Below, piece by piece: positions 17,374 to 26,087 of a stretch of DNA of 64,000 nucleotides (position 1 is its first letter; each line of letters opens with the position of its first letter). The translations under genes were made by a program, and so were the position numbers. Below the pieces are notes generated by a model, which saw only the letters and a list, made by a program, of their open reading frames with translations, did no database searches and had not been told where the DNA came from. The stretch is from assembly GCA_012729335.1 (NCBI GenBank), contig JAAYDJ010000039.1, positions 62,001 to 126,000 of the forward strand. The letters run 5' to 3'. The DNA comes from Bacteroidales bacterium. GTDB taxonomy: Bacteria; Bacteroidota; Bacteroidia; Bacteroidales; Prolixibacteraceae.

Positions 17374-20300
17374 TCACTCCTCAGCGGGGACGACCGGCTG
17401 CTCCCGGGTGCGGCGCTTGTCGGCCAGAAAGGCCGTCACCGCCAGAAGGACCACCGCAAACAAAGCGATGTACACCCCGGCAGGAACGGGCACCGGTTCT
17501 CCCTGGGCATAAGAGTGAAGCCCGGAAAGGTAATAATTCACGCCAAAGAAGGTCATCAGCACGGAGGCGAGCCCGACCAGTGAGGCCAGGCTGAGGGCAT
17601 AGGTCCCCCTGAAGCCGGGAATTTTATGCATATGCACGATAAAGGCGTAGACCAGGATGGTCACCATGGCCCAGGTTTCCTTGGGATCCCAGCCCCAGTA
17701 ACGCCCCCACGATTCGTTGGCCCACACCCCTCCGAGAAAGGAACCGATGGTCATCATGAATAGACCAGCGATCATGGCCATCTCCATGATCAGGACCAGC
17801 TCACGGAGGGTGAATCCGATTCGGGGGTTGCTTCTCACCGAGTCGATGATGAGCAGGAGCAGGTTGACCACGCCCAGGAGGGCGGCCATGGCGAAAAAGC
17901 CATAGCTGGCAGTGATCACCGCCACGTGGATGACCAGCCAGTAGGACTTCAGCACGGGGACCAGGTTGGTAAGTTCGGGATTCATCCAGCTCATTCCCGC
18001 CACCAGAAGGGAAATGGCGGCAAGCAGGGTGGTGACCGCCAGGGTCATGGGCGAACGGCGCGCAAAGAGAAGCCCCGCCATGCAGGTGGCCCAGCTGATG
18101 TATAAAAGGGTTTCATAACCGTTACTCCAGGGAGCATGACCCGAAATATACCAGCGGATACCTAACCCGGCGGTGTGAATCAACAGCAGTACCCCGACGC
18201 CCCAGAATCCCGCCTTTTCCCACCTTGCGGGCCACCTCAGCGAGGAAAGCAGCGTGGCAAACTGCAGCGCCAGCAACACCAGACCCGCTAACATATAGAC
18301 CTTGGCAAGCAGACTGAAGAGGTTGAAATTGATGTAGAAGATCTCCAGTTTGGTTTTCAGTACCGGGGGGTAGACCTTTGCTCCATGTTTCTTTTGGTTT
18401 TCCCTGAGCTGCTCCAGAAAGGCAGAGGCCTCGTCGTACCGGCCGCTCATCCGGGCTCCCCTGAGGGCCCCAAGGTAGTTGCCCAGGACACGCCCCGCGA
18501 AATCAGCCACCTCCGGGTGGGGGGATTGGGCGGCATCGCCCGGCGAGAGCCATTTATCGGAAGCATCACCCGGAACCGGGAACATCGTAAGGAAACCTCC
18601 TGTCATGAACTTATACAAAATGTTGACCCTTTCATCTACATTGATGACCTCCTTGTCAAATTTGTTTCTTTCGGCGGGTTTCTTCGCATAGGCCGCCTCC
18701 ACTTCCCTGCGCAGCTTGTATTCTCCCTGGCTGTCGCTTAAAACACTGTTGAAGGAGACATAACCACCAGTGGCGCTCAGAATTTTCCGGAGCTCGGCAT
18801 CTCCCACCCTGATCAGTGGGGTATTGCGCCAGCTTTCAGGGTCGAGCAGCATTTCCAGCATGACCTGTACGGGAGTCAACCCGTTAAAGCTACCTTTCTT
18901 GGCCACCTTACGAAGGACTTCAGATGCCAGGGTATTCACCGGTTCAATGCGCCCCTCATTGCTTTGGACCAGCAGGGTGCCGAAATCACGGGCGTGGTCA
19001 CGGTCAACAGGCGAGGGGGTCTCCCCTGCCCGGATATTCCCTCCCGAGAGAAGCAACGCCCCCAGCAACACCGCAGGAAAAAGCTTGCGCCGCTCCCGCC
19101 CCAGGCGCGCCGAAGCTCTGGCCAGCACCGAAAACCGGGAACCCCGGCTGAATAGGGTCCATATCATCCCCAGGGTCATCAGAAAATAACCGGCATAGGT
19201 GACCATGGTCCCCAGCCAGTCATAATTCACCGACAAAATGGTGCCCTTTTCATCCTCGTCGAAAGAAGACTGAAAAAAGCGGTATCCCTTGTATTTCAAA
19301 ATATTGTTCATGAAAATCCGGAAGGGTTTTTCCAGACCCTCTTCAGGATCGATAAGGGTTACTTCGCTGGCAAACGAGGAGGGGCTGTTCGAGCCTGGAT
19401 ACCTTTCGATCTGGAAATCGTTGAGGTGGAGCGAAAAGGGAAGTGCATGGACCAGGCTGCCGTAGGCGACGTTTACGCTCAGGTCGCCAAAGTGGGCGGT
19501 GGCTTCCCTGCCCTGGGTTCCCTTGCTGCCAAAAACAAAGAGATCGCGGCTCTCCCCCCCTACGGATACCGAAAGATGCAGGGCATCCTCCTTGAAGGTT
19601 CCTGCATGGGAAGGCACATACACCAATTCCGGCTTCCCCTTTTCGGTATAGCTCTTCAGTACGAAACCGGTCACCCCGCTCTGGTAGATGACCTTTTCGG
19701 AGAGAGGATGGAGGGTGTCGGGGGCCAGGCCCGTCAGTTCCTGCTGTTCCATGCCGGTGAGGAAAACCGAATCAGGTGCCGACAACCAGAGGCGTCCTTC
19801 CCTGGGAACCAGGCGGATGGCCGTGGAGTCTTCACTGGCGTCGAAACTGAACCTCTGATCTCCGGCGGTGACCGATTCGCCCCGGCGCAGCAGGAGATCA
19901 TACCTGCGACCGTTCCTGTCAACCACGAGCAGGGCGGCCATGGGCTCCCCCGAGGGATCCTCCACGACCGTTTCCGCAGCCGAGGGTACAAATTTCAGAT
20001 TTCTGACTTCCAATGCCTTACCATCAATTTCCCCGCTCATGGCAAACCGGTTTGAAGTATAAGGGGAGAACCTGACCTCTTCGGTCATCCTGAGGGTATC
20101 GCCGCCGGAGGTGGCAGTCAGGCTGACATAGGTCTCCCCGGTGACCAGCTGGTTACTGGCCTCCCCTTCCCTGATGTGCAGGGAGCCTTCAAATCCGGTA
20201 TAGCGGGTGATGGCGGCTCCGGCCAGAATGACCAGGAAAGCCCCATGGAACAAAACCACCATGGCTTTCCTGCTGTTCAGTAACCGGTAATATAGGATAC

Positions 20301-20490
20301 TGCCCACCAGGTTGCCTCCCAGAAGAAGGAGCAGGATTTCAAACCACAGGGCATTGTACACCAGCACCCTGGCGGTGTCCGTACCATAGTCGTTTTCAAT
20401 AAACGTGGCATAGGCTATGCTGAAGGCAAACACCACCAACAGCACACCTGTGGTGGTCATCGAAAACAGGAAAGAGGCAGTCTTTTTCAC
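17374..20490 (-). CDS. ccsBA: Fused cytochrome c synthase CcsBA (ResB-CcsA)
   Basis: This 1038-residue system II cytochrome c biogenesis protein carries heme across the membrane and attaches it to CXXCH motifs. The N-terminal half (about 1-480) is ResB/CcsB: membrane helices around a large periplasmic domain, with a helix at about 430-450. A long periplasmic linker follows, then the CcsA half with many helices and the heme-handling motif WGRYWGWDPKETWAM at about residue 920. External His candidates lie in WLVIHVAV and HMHKIPGF. Translation starts at GTG. It sits directly below the multiheme cytochrome cluster, which needs it. Confidence 0.94.
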   Translation of the reverse strand: MKKTASFLFSMTTTGVLLVVFAFSIAYATFIENDYGTDTARVLVYNALWFEILLLLLGGNLVGSILYYRLLNSRKAMVVLFHGAFLVILAGAAITRYTGFEGSLHIREGEASNQLVTGETYVSLTATSGGDTLRMTEEVRFSPYTSNRFAMSGEIDGKALEVRNLKFVPSAAETVVEDPSGEPMAALLVVDRNGRRYDLLLRRGESVTAGDQRFSFDASEDSTAIRLVPREGRLWLSAPDSVFLTGMEQQELTGLAPDTLHPLSEKVIYQSGVTGFVLKSYTEKGKPELVYVPSHAGTFKEDALHLSVSVGGESRDLFVFGSKGTQGREATAHFGDLSVNVAYGSLVHALPFSLHLNDFQIERYPGSNSPSSFASEVTLIDPEEGLEKPFRIFMNNILKYKGYRFFQSSFDEDEKGTILSVNYDWLGTMVTYAGYFLMTLGMIWTLFSRGSRFSVLARASARLGRERRKLFPAVLLGALLLSGGNIRAGETPSPVDRDHARDFGTLLVQSNEGRIEPVNTLASEVLRKVAKKGSFNGLTPVQVMLEMLLDPESWRNTPLIRVGDAELRKILSATGGYVSFNSVLSDSQGEYKLRREVEAAYAKKPAERNKFDKEVINVDERVNILYKFMTGGFLTMFPVPGDASDKWLSPGDAAQSPHPEVADFAGRVLGNYLGALRGARMSGRYDEASAFLEQLRENQKKHGAKVYPPVLKTKLEIFYINFNLFSLLAKVYMLAGLVLLALQFATLLSSLRWPARWEKAGFWGVGVLLLIHTAGLGIRWYISGHAPWSNGYETLLYISWATCMAGLLFARRSPMTLAVTTLLAAISLLVAGMSWMNPELTNLVPVLKSYWLVIHVAVITASYGFFAMAALLGVVNLLLLIIDSVRSNPRIGFTLRELVLIMEMAMIAGLFMMTIGSFLGGVWANESWGRYWGWDPKETWAMVTILVYAFIVHMHKIPGFRGTYALSLASLVGLASVLMTFFGVNYYLSGLHSYAQGEPVPVPAGVYIALFAVVLLAVTAFLADKRRTREQPVVPAEE

Positions 20491-21188
20491 GTGTATGACA
20501 TTTATTTATTGTGTGTTAACCGGCAAATTACCGGGTGAATTCCCTCGACGGTCTCACATGCCCCGGGATGCCCCGGATGCCACCGGCCGCTCCTTGAGCA
20601 AACGAAGCGTCCGTTTCATCTTCAGTGACCGTACAAAGTTGTGCTTGAACTACTGGTGTGCCAAGATAGGAATGTTTCCGGAAATATGAAACCCTGACGG
20701 GACATGGATCGCTGCAGGAATTCCGGAGGCGCAGGAGACCAGGGAAGACCCTCCGTGGCAGCCCGTGTGGTAAAAACCAGGGCCATTCAGCGATCATCGA
20801 AAGGGAGGGGCCCGCATTGCAATGGCCAGGTAAGCCGTGGTCGGGGCGGAAGCGGAAAGAGAGGTTCCCCATATTCAGATAATGAGGAATCCAAGCTACC
20901 CCAGGTCACTGGGAAAGTACCAGGCCTGGTACCTTGCATCCGGAAAACAGAGGAACAGCTTCGAGGCACTGAGCCGGGGTAAGCCAGTTACGGGCATCTG
21001 AACCGGGTTAAGCCAGTTACGGGTCATATGGGAAAGAGCAGGCCTGATACGGGACACCGGGAATGCCGGGCTTATCAGAGTTCACTGGCAGAATGTGGCA
21101 GGCCTGCCACGGGCACCGGAAAAGTGGCGTCACTGCTGCTGGGCAGGGTATAAGCGGCATCACTGCCGCGGGCACCGGAAAAGTGGCG
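20491..21188. other. Gene-free stretch between ccsBA and the cytochrome b gene
   Basis: About 700 bases with no credible gene on either strand. The half nearer ccsBA has no clear promoter; CAACTTTG and TATCTTGG on the minus strand are one-mismatch -7 candidates. The half nearer the cytochrome b gene is filled by the degenerate tandem repeat described separately. Confidence 0.7.
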
Positions 21189-21192
21189 TCAC
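20911..21192. repeat. Degenerate tandem repeat, about 29-30 bp period
   Basis: Copies of a roughly 29-30-base unit follow one another without spacers. GGGAAAG-NN-CAGGCCTG-type units start near 20911 and 21030. AAGCCAGTTACGGG occurs exactly at 20981-20994 and 21010-21023, 29 bases apart. A 23-base string starting GGGCACCGGAAAAG occurs exactly at 21111-21133 and 21170-21192, 59 bases apart. The last copy runs over the stop codon of the cytochrome b gene (21189-21191). Confidence 0.75.
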
Positions 21193-21917
21193 CCTTCAGG
21201 GGCGGCAGGAGTGTTCCCGGTCACAGGCCGGTCTTCCGCCTCATCTTCTTCTTCATCTTCATCCTCATCCTCATCCTTTTCCTCTTTCAGCACGGGGTGG
21301 TCGTGAATTTCATGCCAGCCATTGATCATGCTCCGGAAGTTGGCCAGGGGATCATACCCGATGGTTGAGGCATAAATGTGGATCAGCAGGAAAACAAAAA
21401 GCAGAAAACCGAGGGCCGCATGGACCATAGCCGTGAGGAAAACCCCGTTGTATCGGTACACCCTGTCGATGATCAGTTCGGGATACATCAGGCCGATGCC
21501 GGTGAAAACGATCAGCGGCAGGATCAGGAACATGGTGTAGAAGTAGGAGGTTTTCTGGAGGGGATTGAACTTGCGCCTTTCGGTAGGCGGGAAAGGAGGC
21601 TTTTCTCCCTTGAACATCCCATACAGGTAGTATTGGGCCTGTTTGTATATTCTGGTCTGCCAGCCCCTCAGTCTGATGCGGTAATAACGGCTGTTATAAA
21701 AGAGAAATGAGCCGATAAAGAAGAAAAAGTAGCTGATGGTCACTACGATGCCGGTAATGTTGTGGAGTGTGACGGCGAAATTGAAATCAATTAAGGAACC
21801 GTGGATCCCCCAGTGCATGATAAAGCCGGTGGCAATCAGGATGATGATTCCTGCGCCGTTGACCCAGTGCCATATTCTGAGCCATAACGGGTAAAAATAG
21901 ACTCTTTTGAGGGGCAT
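21189..21917 (-). CDS. Di-heme cytochrome b561-type membrane subunit
   Basis: The ATG at 21917 (MPLKRVYFYP) gives 242 residues; a longer reading to 22001 lacks family similarity at its start. It has four membrane helices, with His in LRIWHWVNG, FIMHWG, TLHNITG, MVHAALG and LLIHIYAST. This matches cytochrome b subunits of formate dehydrogenase, thiosulfate reductase or hydrogenase type, which pass electrons between quinol and a periplasmic partner. The C-terminal tail is a run of Asp/Glu (21230-21300) facing the cytoplasm. The gene is two bases below the heptaheme cytochrome gene, so the two probably form one quinol-cytochrome c module. Confidence 0.88.
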   Translation of the reverse strand: MPLKRVYFYPLWLRIWHWVNGAGIIILIATGFIMHWGIHGSLIDFNFAVTLHNITGIVVTISYFFFFIGSFLFYNSRYYRIRLRGWQTRIYKQAQYYLYGMFKGEKPPFPPTERRKFNPLQKTSYFYTMFLILPLIVFTGIGLMYPELIIDRVYRYNGVFLTAMVHAALGFLLFVFLLIHIYASTIGYDPLANFRSMINGWHEIHDHPVLKEEKDEDEDEDEEEDEAEDRPVTGNTPAAPEG

Positions 21918-21918
21918 A

Positions 21919-22869
21919 CTATTCAGATTTTTTACGGATGAAAACTCTAAGCAGCGCGTGGATGACAATCCCCGCCAGGGTGGCCAGCAGGATCGAAACA
22001 CTCAGGATTTTGAAGAGGGGTACCTGGTTGGCTCCGATGATATAGGGTCTTTCCTGTTTAATGGCACTCAGCAGACCGCTGGTTTCCCGGGCCTGCAGGT
22101 TCTCATACTTGTAGAGGGTAGCCTGGAGCATCGAGTTGGCAGAATGGCATTCTGAGCAGTTTTTGACCGCATTTTCGCGGGGCAGGATGTTATGGGGCAC
22201 CATCAGGGAATCCTCCACGGAAGTATGACAGTCGATGCACCTGACGCTCCTGAAATGCAGCTCATGGTTGGGAAGCCAGGCATGGACGGTACTGAAATCG
22301 GGGTATTCGTGGACGGAGGTGAGGCGGTATCTGACGGCATTGGTATGGCACGAAAGACACATCTGGTTGTCGGCCGACACAATGTCGGAAATGTGGGTGC
22401 TGTTGCGGGCGATCACCTTGTAGTAATGCTGATTGTGGCACTTCCCGCAGGTAAAATGCTCGCCCCCCTTCACCGCATGGACACTCCTGGCAAAGTCGGC
22501 GTCAATCTGGTCAAAATGGTATTGGGCATAGGTATCATCCCCGCCATGGCAGTCGATACAGGTCGCCAGGGGTTCCAGCTTCAGCTCCCGGGCATGCGGA
22601 TAGGTCTCATAATCCATCGAATGGCAGTCGATACAGCTGAAACTCTTGTGGACTCCCGACAGGTACAGGTTGGTATCAATGATATGGAAGGGATTCATGA
22701 TCCGCCGCTCTTCCTTTTGGGTCCACTCATTGAAAAATGAGTAGGTCTGATCGGCATGGCACCGGAGACAAAGATGGTTCTCCTCCCGCATGAGGGGTTC
22801 TTCAGCGAGAGCCGCCATAGCCGTGAACCCCACAGCCAGGCAGGTCAGTTTTAGTTTCAGGTTCAGCAT
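21919..22869 (-). CDS. Membrane-anchored heptaheme cytochrome c
   Basis: This 316-residue periplasmic protein has a signal peptide (to LAEEP) and one C-terminal membrane helix near residues 285-308. Seven CXXCH motifs are visible in order: CLRCH, CIDCH, CIDCH, CGKCH, CLSCH, CIDCH and CSECH. Many extra His residues can serve as distal ligands. It belongs broadly to the cytochrome c3/NrfH-NapC-like multiheme group. With the adjacent cytochrome b it probably takes electrons from the quinone pool and feeds periplasmic carriers; the reverse flow is also possible. No CXXCK catalytic heme site is present, so it is a carrier rather than a nitrite reductase. Confidence 0.9.
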   Translation of the reverse strand: MLNLKLKLTCLAVGFTAMAALAEEPLMREENHLCLRCHADQTYSFFNEWTQKEERRIMNPFHIIDTNLYLSGVHKSFSCIDCHSMDYETYPHARELKLEPLATCIDCHGGDDTYAQYHFDQIDADFARSVHAVKGGEHFTCGKCHNQHYYKVIARNSTHISDIVSADNQMCLSCHTNAVRYRLTSVHEYPDFSTVHAWLPNHELHFRSVRCIDCHTSVEDSLMVPHNILPRENAVKNCSECHSANSMLQATLYKYENLQARETSGLLSAIKQERPYIIGANQVPLFKILSVSILLATLAGIVIHALLRVFIRKKSE

Positions 22870-22879
22870 GGCTTAAGTA

Positions 22880-22963
22880 AAAAAGGGTTGTTCCCGCATG
22901 ACACCCTCCGGATCGCAGTAGCCCCGAAAGCCCTGACCGCACCGGATTCCGCAGGAACAACCC
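22880..22963 (-). terminator. Long inverted repeat with T run between two cytochrome genes
   Basis: GGGTTGTTCC (22885-22894) and GGAACAACCC (22954-22963) are perfect 10-base arms around a 59-base loop that can fold further. Read on the minus strand, the second arm is followed by six Ts (22884-22879). It lies between the monoheme cytochrome and the heptaheme gene and may partly terminate or mark an RNA processing point within the operon. Confidence 0.5.
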
Positions 22964-22979
22964 CGGGTAAAAAAGAAAA

Positions 22980-23396
22980 TTACTTCATAGTCCTGATAAA
23001 GTTGACGATCGCCCAGCGGTCTTCCGCTTCCAGGATTTTCTTTTCGAAATTGGGCATTTCGTCACGGCCGACAAACGACTGATAATAGATGACTCCGTCA
23101 GACTGTGCCTGGAATGCAGCATCCTTGAAATTTCCGGGATGGGTTTTCAGGCTGGCCGCCTTGGGACCATCGCCGAGCCCCATGTTGCCATGGCATGATT
23201 TGCAGTGCTTGGCCCACAGCATCTTGCCCACAGGAACCAGGTCGGCCTTCCCCGCATGGGGATTCTTCATCGATTTGTACTCCGCCGGAATATTCCAGGG
23301 GGCACCCTTTTTCTGATCCTGAGACACCATAAACGACATGGCAGCCGCTCCAAAAAATACCAGGGCCACCAGGACCCACAGATTCTTTCCTTTCAT
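22980..23396 (-). CDS. Periplasmic monoheme cytochrome c (class I)
   Basis: The ATG at 23396 (MKGKNLW) gives 138 residues; the longer reading uses TTG. There is an N-terminal hydrophobic segment (LWVLVALVFFGAAAMSF) that is either a signal peptide or an anchor. The heme site is CKSCH in KHCKSCHGNMGLGDGPKA. The axial Met is in RDEMPNFEKK, and the C-terminal helix is DRWAIVNFIRTM. This is the standard small cytochrome c fold. In this cluster it is the natural soluble shuttle between the inner-membrane cytochromes and outer-membrane partners. Confidence 0.92.
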   Translation of the reverse strand: MKGKNLWVLVALVFFGAAAMSFMVSQDQKKGAPWNIPAEYKSMKNPHAGKADLVPVGKMLWAKHCKSCHGNMGLGDGPKAASLKTHPGNFKDAAFQAQSDGVIYYQSFVGRDEMPNFEKKILEAEDRWAIVNFIRTMK

Positions 23397-23423
23397 AAAC
23401 AATCCAATTTTACAGGTTAAACA

Positions 23424-24356
23424 TTAAAAATTCCAGAGCCGCGTGATCACAAACCCCACAGCCAGGCCCTTATCCTTCCAGTCGTTCTGGTTGAAGAGCA
23501 TCTGGTCCTGCGGAATGATACCGTCGGCAGTCCCCAAATAAATCTGGAACGCATGGGTACTTGTAGAGACCTCCAAACCCAATGCCAAGTTTTCTTTGGG
23601 ATGGGCAATCCACTCCCTTTGCTCGGAAATATTTTTGATTTTCAGGGGAACATCGTAATTGAAGATAAGGGAACTCTGGGGCGAGAACTTAAATCTTCCC
23701 CCCAGATGGGCACCAATTTTATCGTGGTCTCCGGTGCGGGCCACCAGGTTATAGTGGGTGAAGCTTGCGCCGGCCTGGAGGGAAAGGCGCTCGCTGAATT
23801 TCCGGCCGATCAGCAGCTGGGAAAAATAGGAGAGCCTTTGACCGGGACGATAGGAATAGGTGGTCAGCGGATGGTAAGGGTCGGAGGAGTGGTTGTAGCG
23901 CATGCCATCGTAATACTCCTGGCTGCGCCCGTCAATGGCCATAACCCCGTACAGGGTCACCGAAACCGGCACCCGGTTGGCACGGGTTTGCTCGAGAAGG
24001 GTCCAGCGGGCACTGAAATCATTGTACATGTTTTTCTTGGTGATCCCCCAGCCTACCTGGAAATTCTTGAATAGCACATAATTAAGCCCCAGCCTGATGT
24101 TTGACCCGGCCGCATACAAGCCCCATAAATCGGACCTTCCGTTTTCGATGGTACCGAATTTGTGCTGAATGACAAATTCCAGGGTGTTTTTTACCGGGAT
24201 CAGGGAGGTGGGATTATCGATCAGATAACCGCTTTCCCATGGCGACCTGACCGGTCGGTCCCTGACAGGAGCCTCCGGCTCCGTAGTCTCGTCCTGGGCC
24301 ATAACGATCGCGCAGAACGGCAGTACTAACAGGAGAAATATGATAATTTTCTTCAT
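23424..24356 (-). CDS. DUF5777 family outer-membrane beta-barrel protein
   Basis: The 310-residue protein has a signal peptide (cleavage near VMAQDE), a Pro/Arg-rich segment and then alternating hydrophobic-polar strands. It ends in an aromatic residue (ITRLWNF), as outer-membrane barrels do. Conserved features include NPTSLIPVKNTLEFVIQHKFG near the start and GADGI/TADGIIPQDQ near the end. I judge DUF5777 from overall pattern and context. Its place between genes for periplasmic and lipoprotein cytochromes suggests it hosts or exposes them at the outer membrane. At about 290 mature residues it is much smaller than MtrB-type porins, so enclosing a multiheme protein may not be possible. Confidence 0.78.
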   Translation of the reverse strand: MKKIIIFLLLVLPFCAIVMAQDETTEPEAPVRDRPVRSPWESGYLIDNPTSLIPVKNTLEFVIQHKFGTIENGRSDLWGLYAAGSNIRLGLNYVLFKNFQVGWGITKKNMYNDFSARWTLLEQTRANRVPVSVTLYGVMAIDGRSQEYYDGMRYNHSSDPYHPLTTYSYRPGQRLSYFSQLLIGRKFSERLSLQAGASFTHYNLVARTGDHDKIGAHLGGRFKFSPQSSLIFNYDVPLKIKNISEQREWIAHPKENLALGLEVSTSTHAFQIYLGTADGIIPQDQMLFNQNDWKDKGLAVGFVITRLWNF

Positions 24357-24378
24357 AGCAGCTTCGGTTTTACTGGCA

Positions 24379-24759
24379 TTAGTTGTTTTGGGCTCCCTGA
24401 CTTATCCAGGCCAGAAGAAGAGCAGCCTGTGATGAGGTGAGGGTTTTATGACCCGGCAGGCTCATTCCGGGGGCTACCGCCCTGTAAATCAAACTTTGCC
24501 CGGGCGAACCGGTATTGATGTATTTGGAAGTACTGATCTGGCTGTAGGCACTTTCCGGCGTCAGATTGGGAGCTACGCCACCGCCCTTGTGGCAGGAGGT
24601 GCAGTTCTCGCTGAACAGGGGAAGGATGGTGGCCGAAAAACTCACCTCCTGGTCAGGGTCTATGGGAGCTGCAGCTTCAGCGGCAATCCAGTCGTAATGA
24701 CAGGCTGCTGCCGTCAGAAGGACCGCCACCAGGAGTATCGCAAATTTACCTCTCTTCAT
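24379..24759 (-). CDS. Monoheme cytochrome c-type lipoprotein
   Basis: This 126-residue protein has a lipoprotein signal (LLTAAAC, lipid Cys near residue 20). It carries one heme site, CTSCH, in FSENCTSCHKGGGVAPNL. The possible axial Met is in VAPGMSLPGHKTLTSSQ, and the final helix is AALLLAWISQGAQ. The pattern is that of small cytochrome c-like or planctomycete-type cytochrome domains near porins and surface complexes. It precedes the DUF5777 barrel by 22 bases, so it may be the outer-membrane heme partner of that barrel. Confidence 0.87.
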   Translation of the reverse strand: MKRGKFAILLVAVLLTAAACHYDWIAAEAAAPIDPDQEVSFSATILPLFSENCTSCHKGGGVAPNLTPESAYSQISTSKYINTGSPGQSLIYRAVAPGMSLPGHKTLTSSQAALLLAWISQGAQNN

Positions 24760-24926
24760 GGTTTTTAATTTATTGTATCCTCAGATCGGACCTTGATGGA
24801 GGGAGCGGCGCTTTGCCAACACTCCTTTCCTCGTCCGGGGCGCTCCGGTCTCACCCTATTACAGGGGGGTGTTCCGGCATCTCCCCGGCACGGGGCTCCT
24901 GCCTGAGGACAGGTTCAATCAGGGTG

Positions 24927-26015
24927 CTACTGAAGGGATTCAAGGCTGTTTTTCAGAACTGCTTCAATGTAGGCAGGATTGTGGACCCCATTGCTGCGGT
25001 CTTCGATCAGGGTGATATAGTTCCAGAATGCACCGGCCTGGTGAACGGGAAGGACCAGCGGGTTGGTGGCCGAAATGGTTTTCCCTCCCGGCTTGGTAAG
25101 GTTACCTGCGGCATCCAGGACTCCTTTGGCGATCAGGGCGTTCTTCAGGTCGGTGATCAGGGCGGCAATTTTCGCCTGGCCGCCATTGACGTCAAAACTG
25201 GTGGCCGATGTGTGACAGCTCTTGCAGTTGTTAAGGGAGGCCTTCCAGGTGTGCCCTCCGGTGCCGTCCTTGAAATCCCCCATGTGGCAGCTCACACAGG
25301 CGCCGTCACGGTGGGGATGGGATTTGGTGCCCGGGATGGGCATCGACCCGGCCACATCGTACAGGCCGATCCCTTCGACCAGGGTCGACTGCGGACCATG
25401 GTGCGGGCCAAAGCGGCTGCTGGTGATGCTGTAGGTCGTTTCACCCCCTTCACCCGGAACACGGTAGGAATTCCGGGGCTGATGACAGTTGGCGCACAGA
25501 TTGGAGGTGTTCCCGAAATCGATTTTTTTCACATGATCGGTATAGAGCATCAGGTCAACCGCTGCCACCGTCCGCAGGGCATAATCCTGCCCGTCTTTGG
25601 CAAAATCAAAGGTATTGTGCGTCGAATGACAGGTGTTGCAGGCGATGTCGGTGGGATGGGCCACCCCGACATAGGTGGTATCCAGCCCCGTTACGGTATG
25701 CTCCACAAAACCCTCATGTGAATGGCAAACGGCACACTGGTTGCTCGTACTTCTGGCCGTGGCCACCCCGGCGGCATGCTGCGACACATCATACTGCGCC
25801 ACTACGGCACTCTTGGTAGTCACATTATGGCATACCAAACAGGCTGCCGTCCCGTCTTTCCCATCCTTACCATCCACGCCATCCACGCCATCGGCGCCTG
25901 CAAGCCCCATGGGCCCCTCCTTCACACATGATGACAGAATAAACAAAACGGAAAACACCAAGGTTGCCATTCCCGATAAATTTCTGAAGCTCATAACAAT
26001 ATGATTTAGGTTCAT
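24927..26015 (-). CDS. Hexaheme cytochrome lipoprotein with collagen-like stalk
   Basis: The protein has up to 362 residues, starting at ATG 26015 or at 25994 (MSFRNLSG). A lipobox (FILSSC) is followed at once by about eight Gly-X-Y triplets (GPMGLAGADGVDGVDGKDG), a short collagen-like stalk. The rest carries six CXXCH sites: CLVCH, CAVCH, CNTCH, CANCH, CVSCH and CKSCH. It is rich in extra His (VSQHAAG, GFVEHTV, FGPHHGP, SHPHRDG). The last 100 residues have no heme site and look like a separate cap. A lipid anchor plus stalk suggests display away from the membrane, as for an electron-transfer protein meeting an external acceptor. It is the first structural gene of the cytochrome cluster. Confidence 0.88.
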   Translation of the reverse strand: MNLNHIVMSFRNLSGMATLVFSVLFILSSCVKEGPMGLAGADGVDGVDGKDGKDGTAACLVCHNVTTKSAVVAQYDVSQHAAGVATARSTSNQCAVCHSHEGFVEHTVTGLDTTYVGVAHPTDIACNTCHSTHNTFDFAKDGQDYALRTVAAVDLMLYTDHVKKIDFGNTSNLCANCHQPRNSYRVPGEGGETTYSITSSRFGPHHGPQSTLVEGIGLYDVAGSMPIPGTKSHPHRDGACVSCHMGDFKDGTGGHTWKASLNNCKSCHTSATSFDVNGGQAKIAALITDLKNALIAKGVLDAAGNLTKPGGKTISATNPLVLPVHQAGAFWNYITLIEDRSNGVHNPAYIEAVLKNSLESLQ

Positions 26016-26087
26016 GTAATTTGGTATCTGGTTTCACTCTTTGTAAAATGACGGAATAAAAATATCCCGTTCCACCTTTAGACTTCT

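Noticed and set aside
20911-21192. CRISPR array
   Set aside because: Repeats are contiguous and degenerate, with no unique spacers and no cas genes.
21189-23396. NrfHA-type nitrite reductase
   Set aside because: There is no pentaheme NrfA partner and no CXXCK catalytic site.
21189-26015. True MtrCAB homologue
   Set aside because: The barrel is far too short for MtrB and no decaheme MtrA-like protein is present, so only a functional analogy is proposed.
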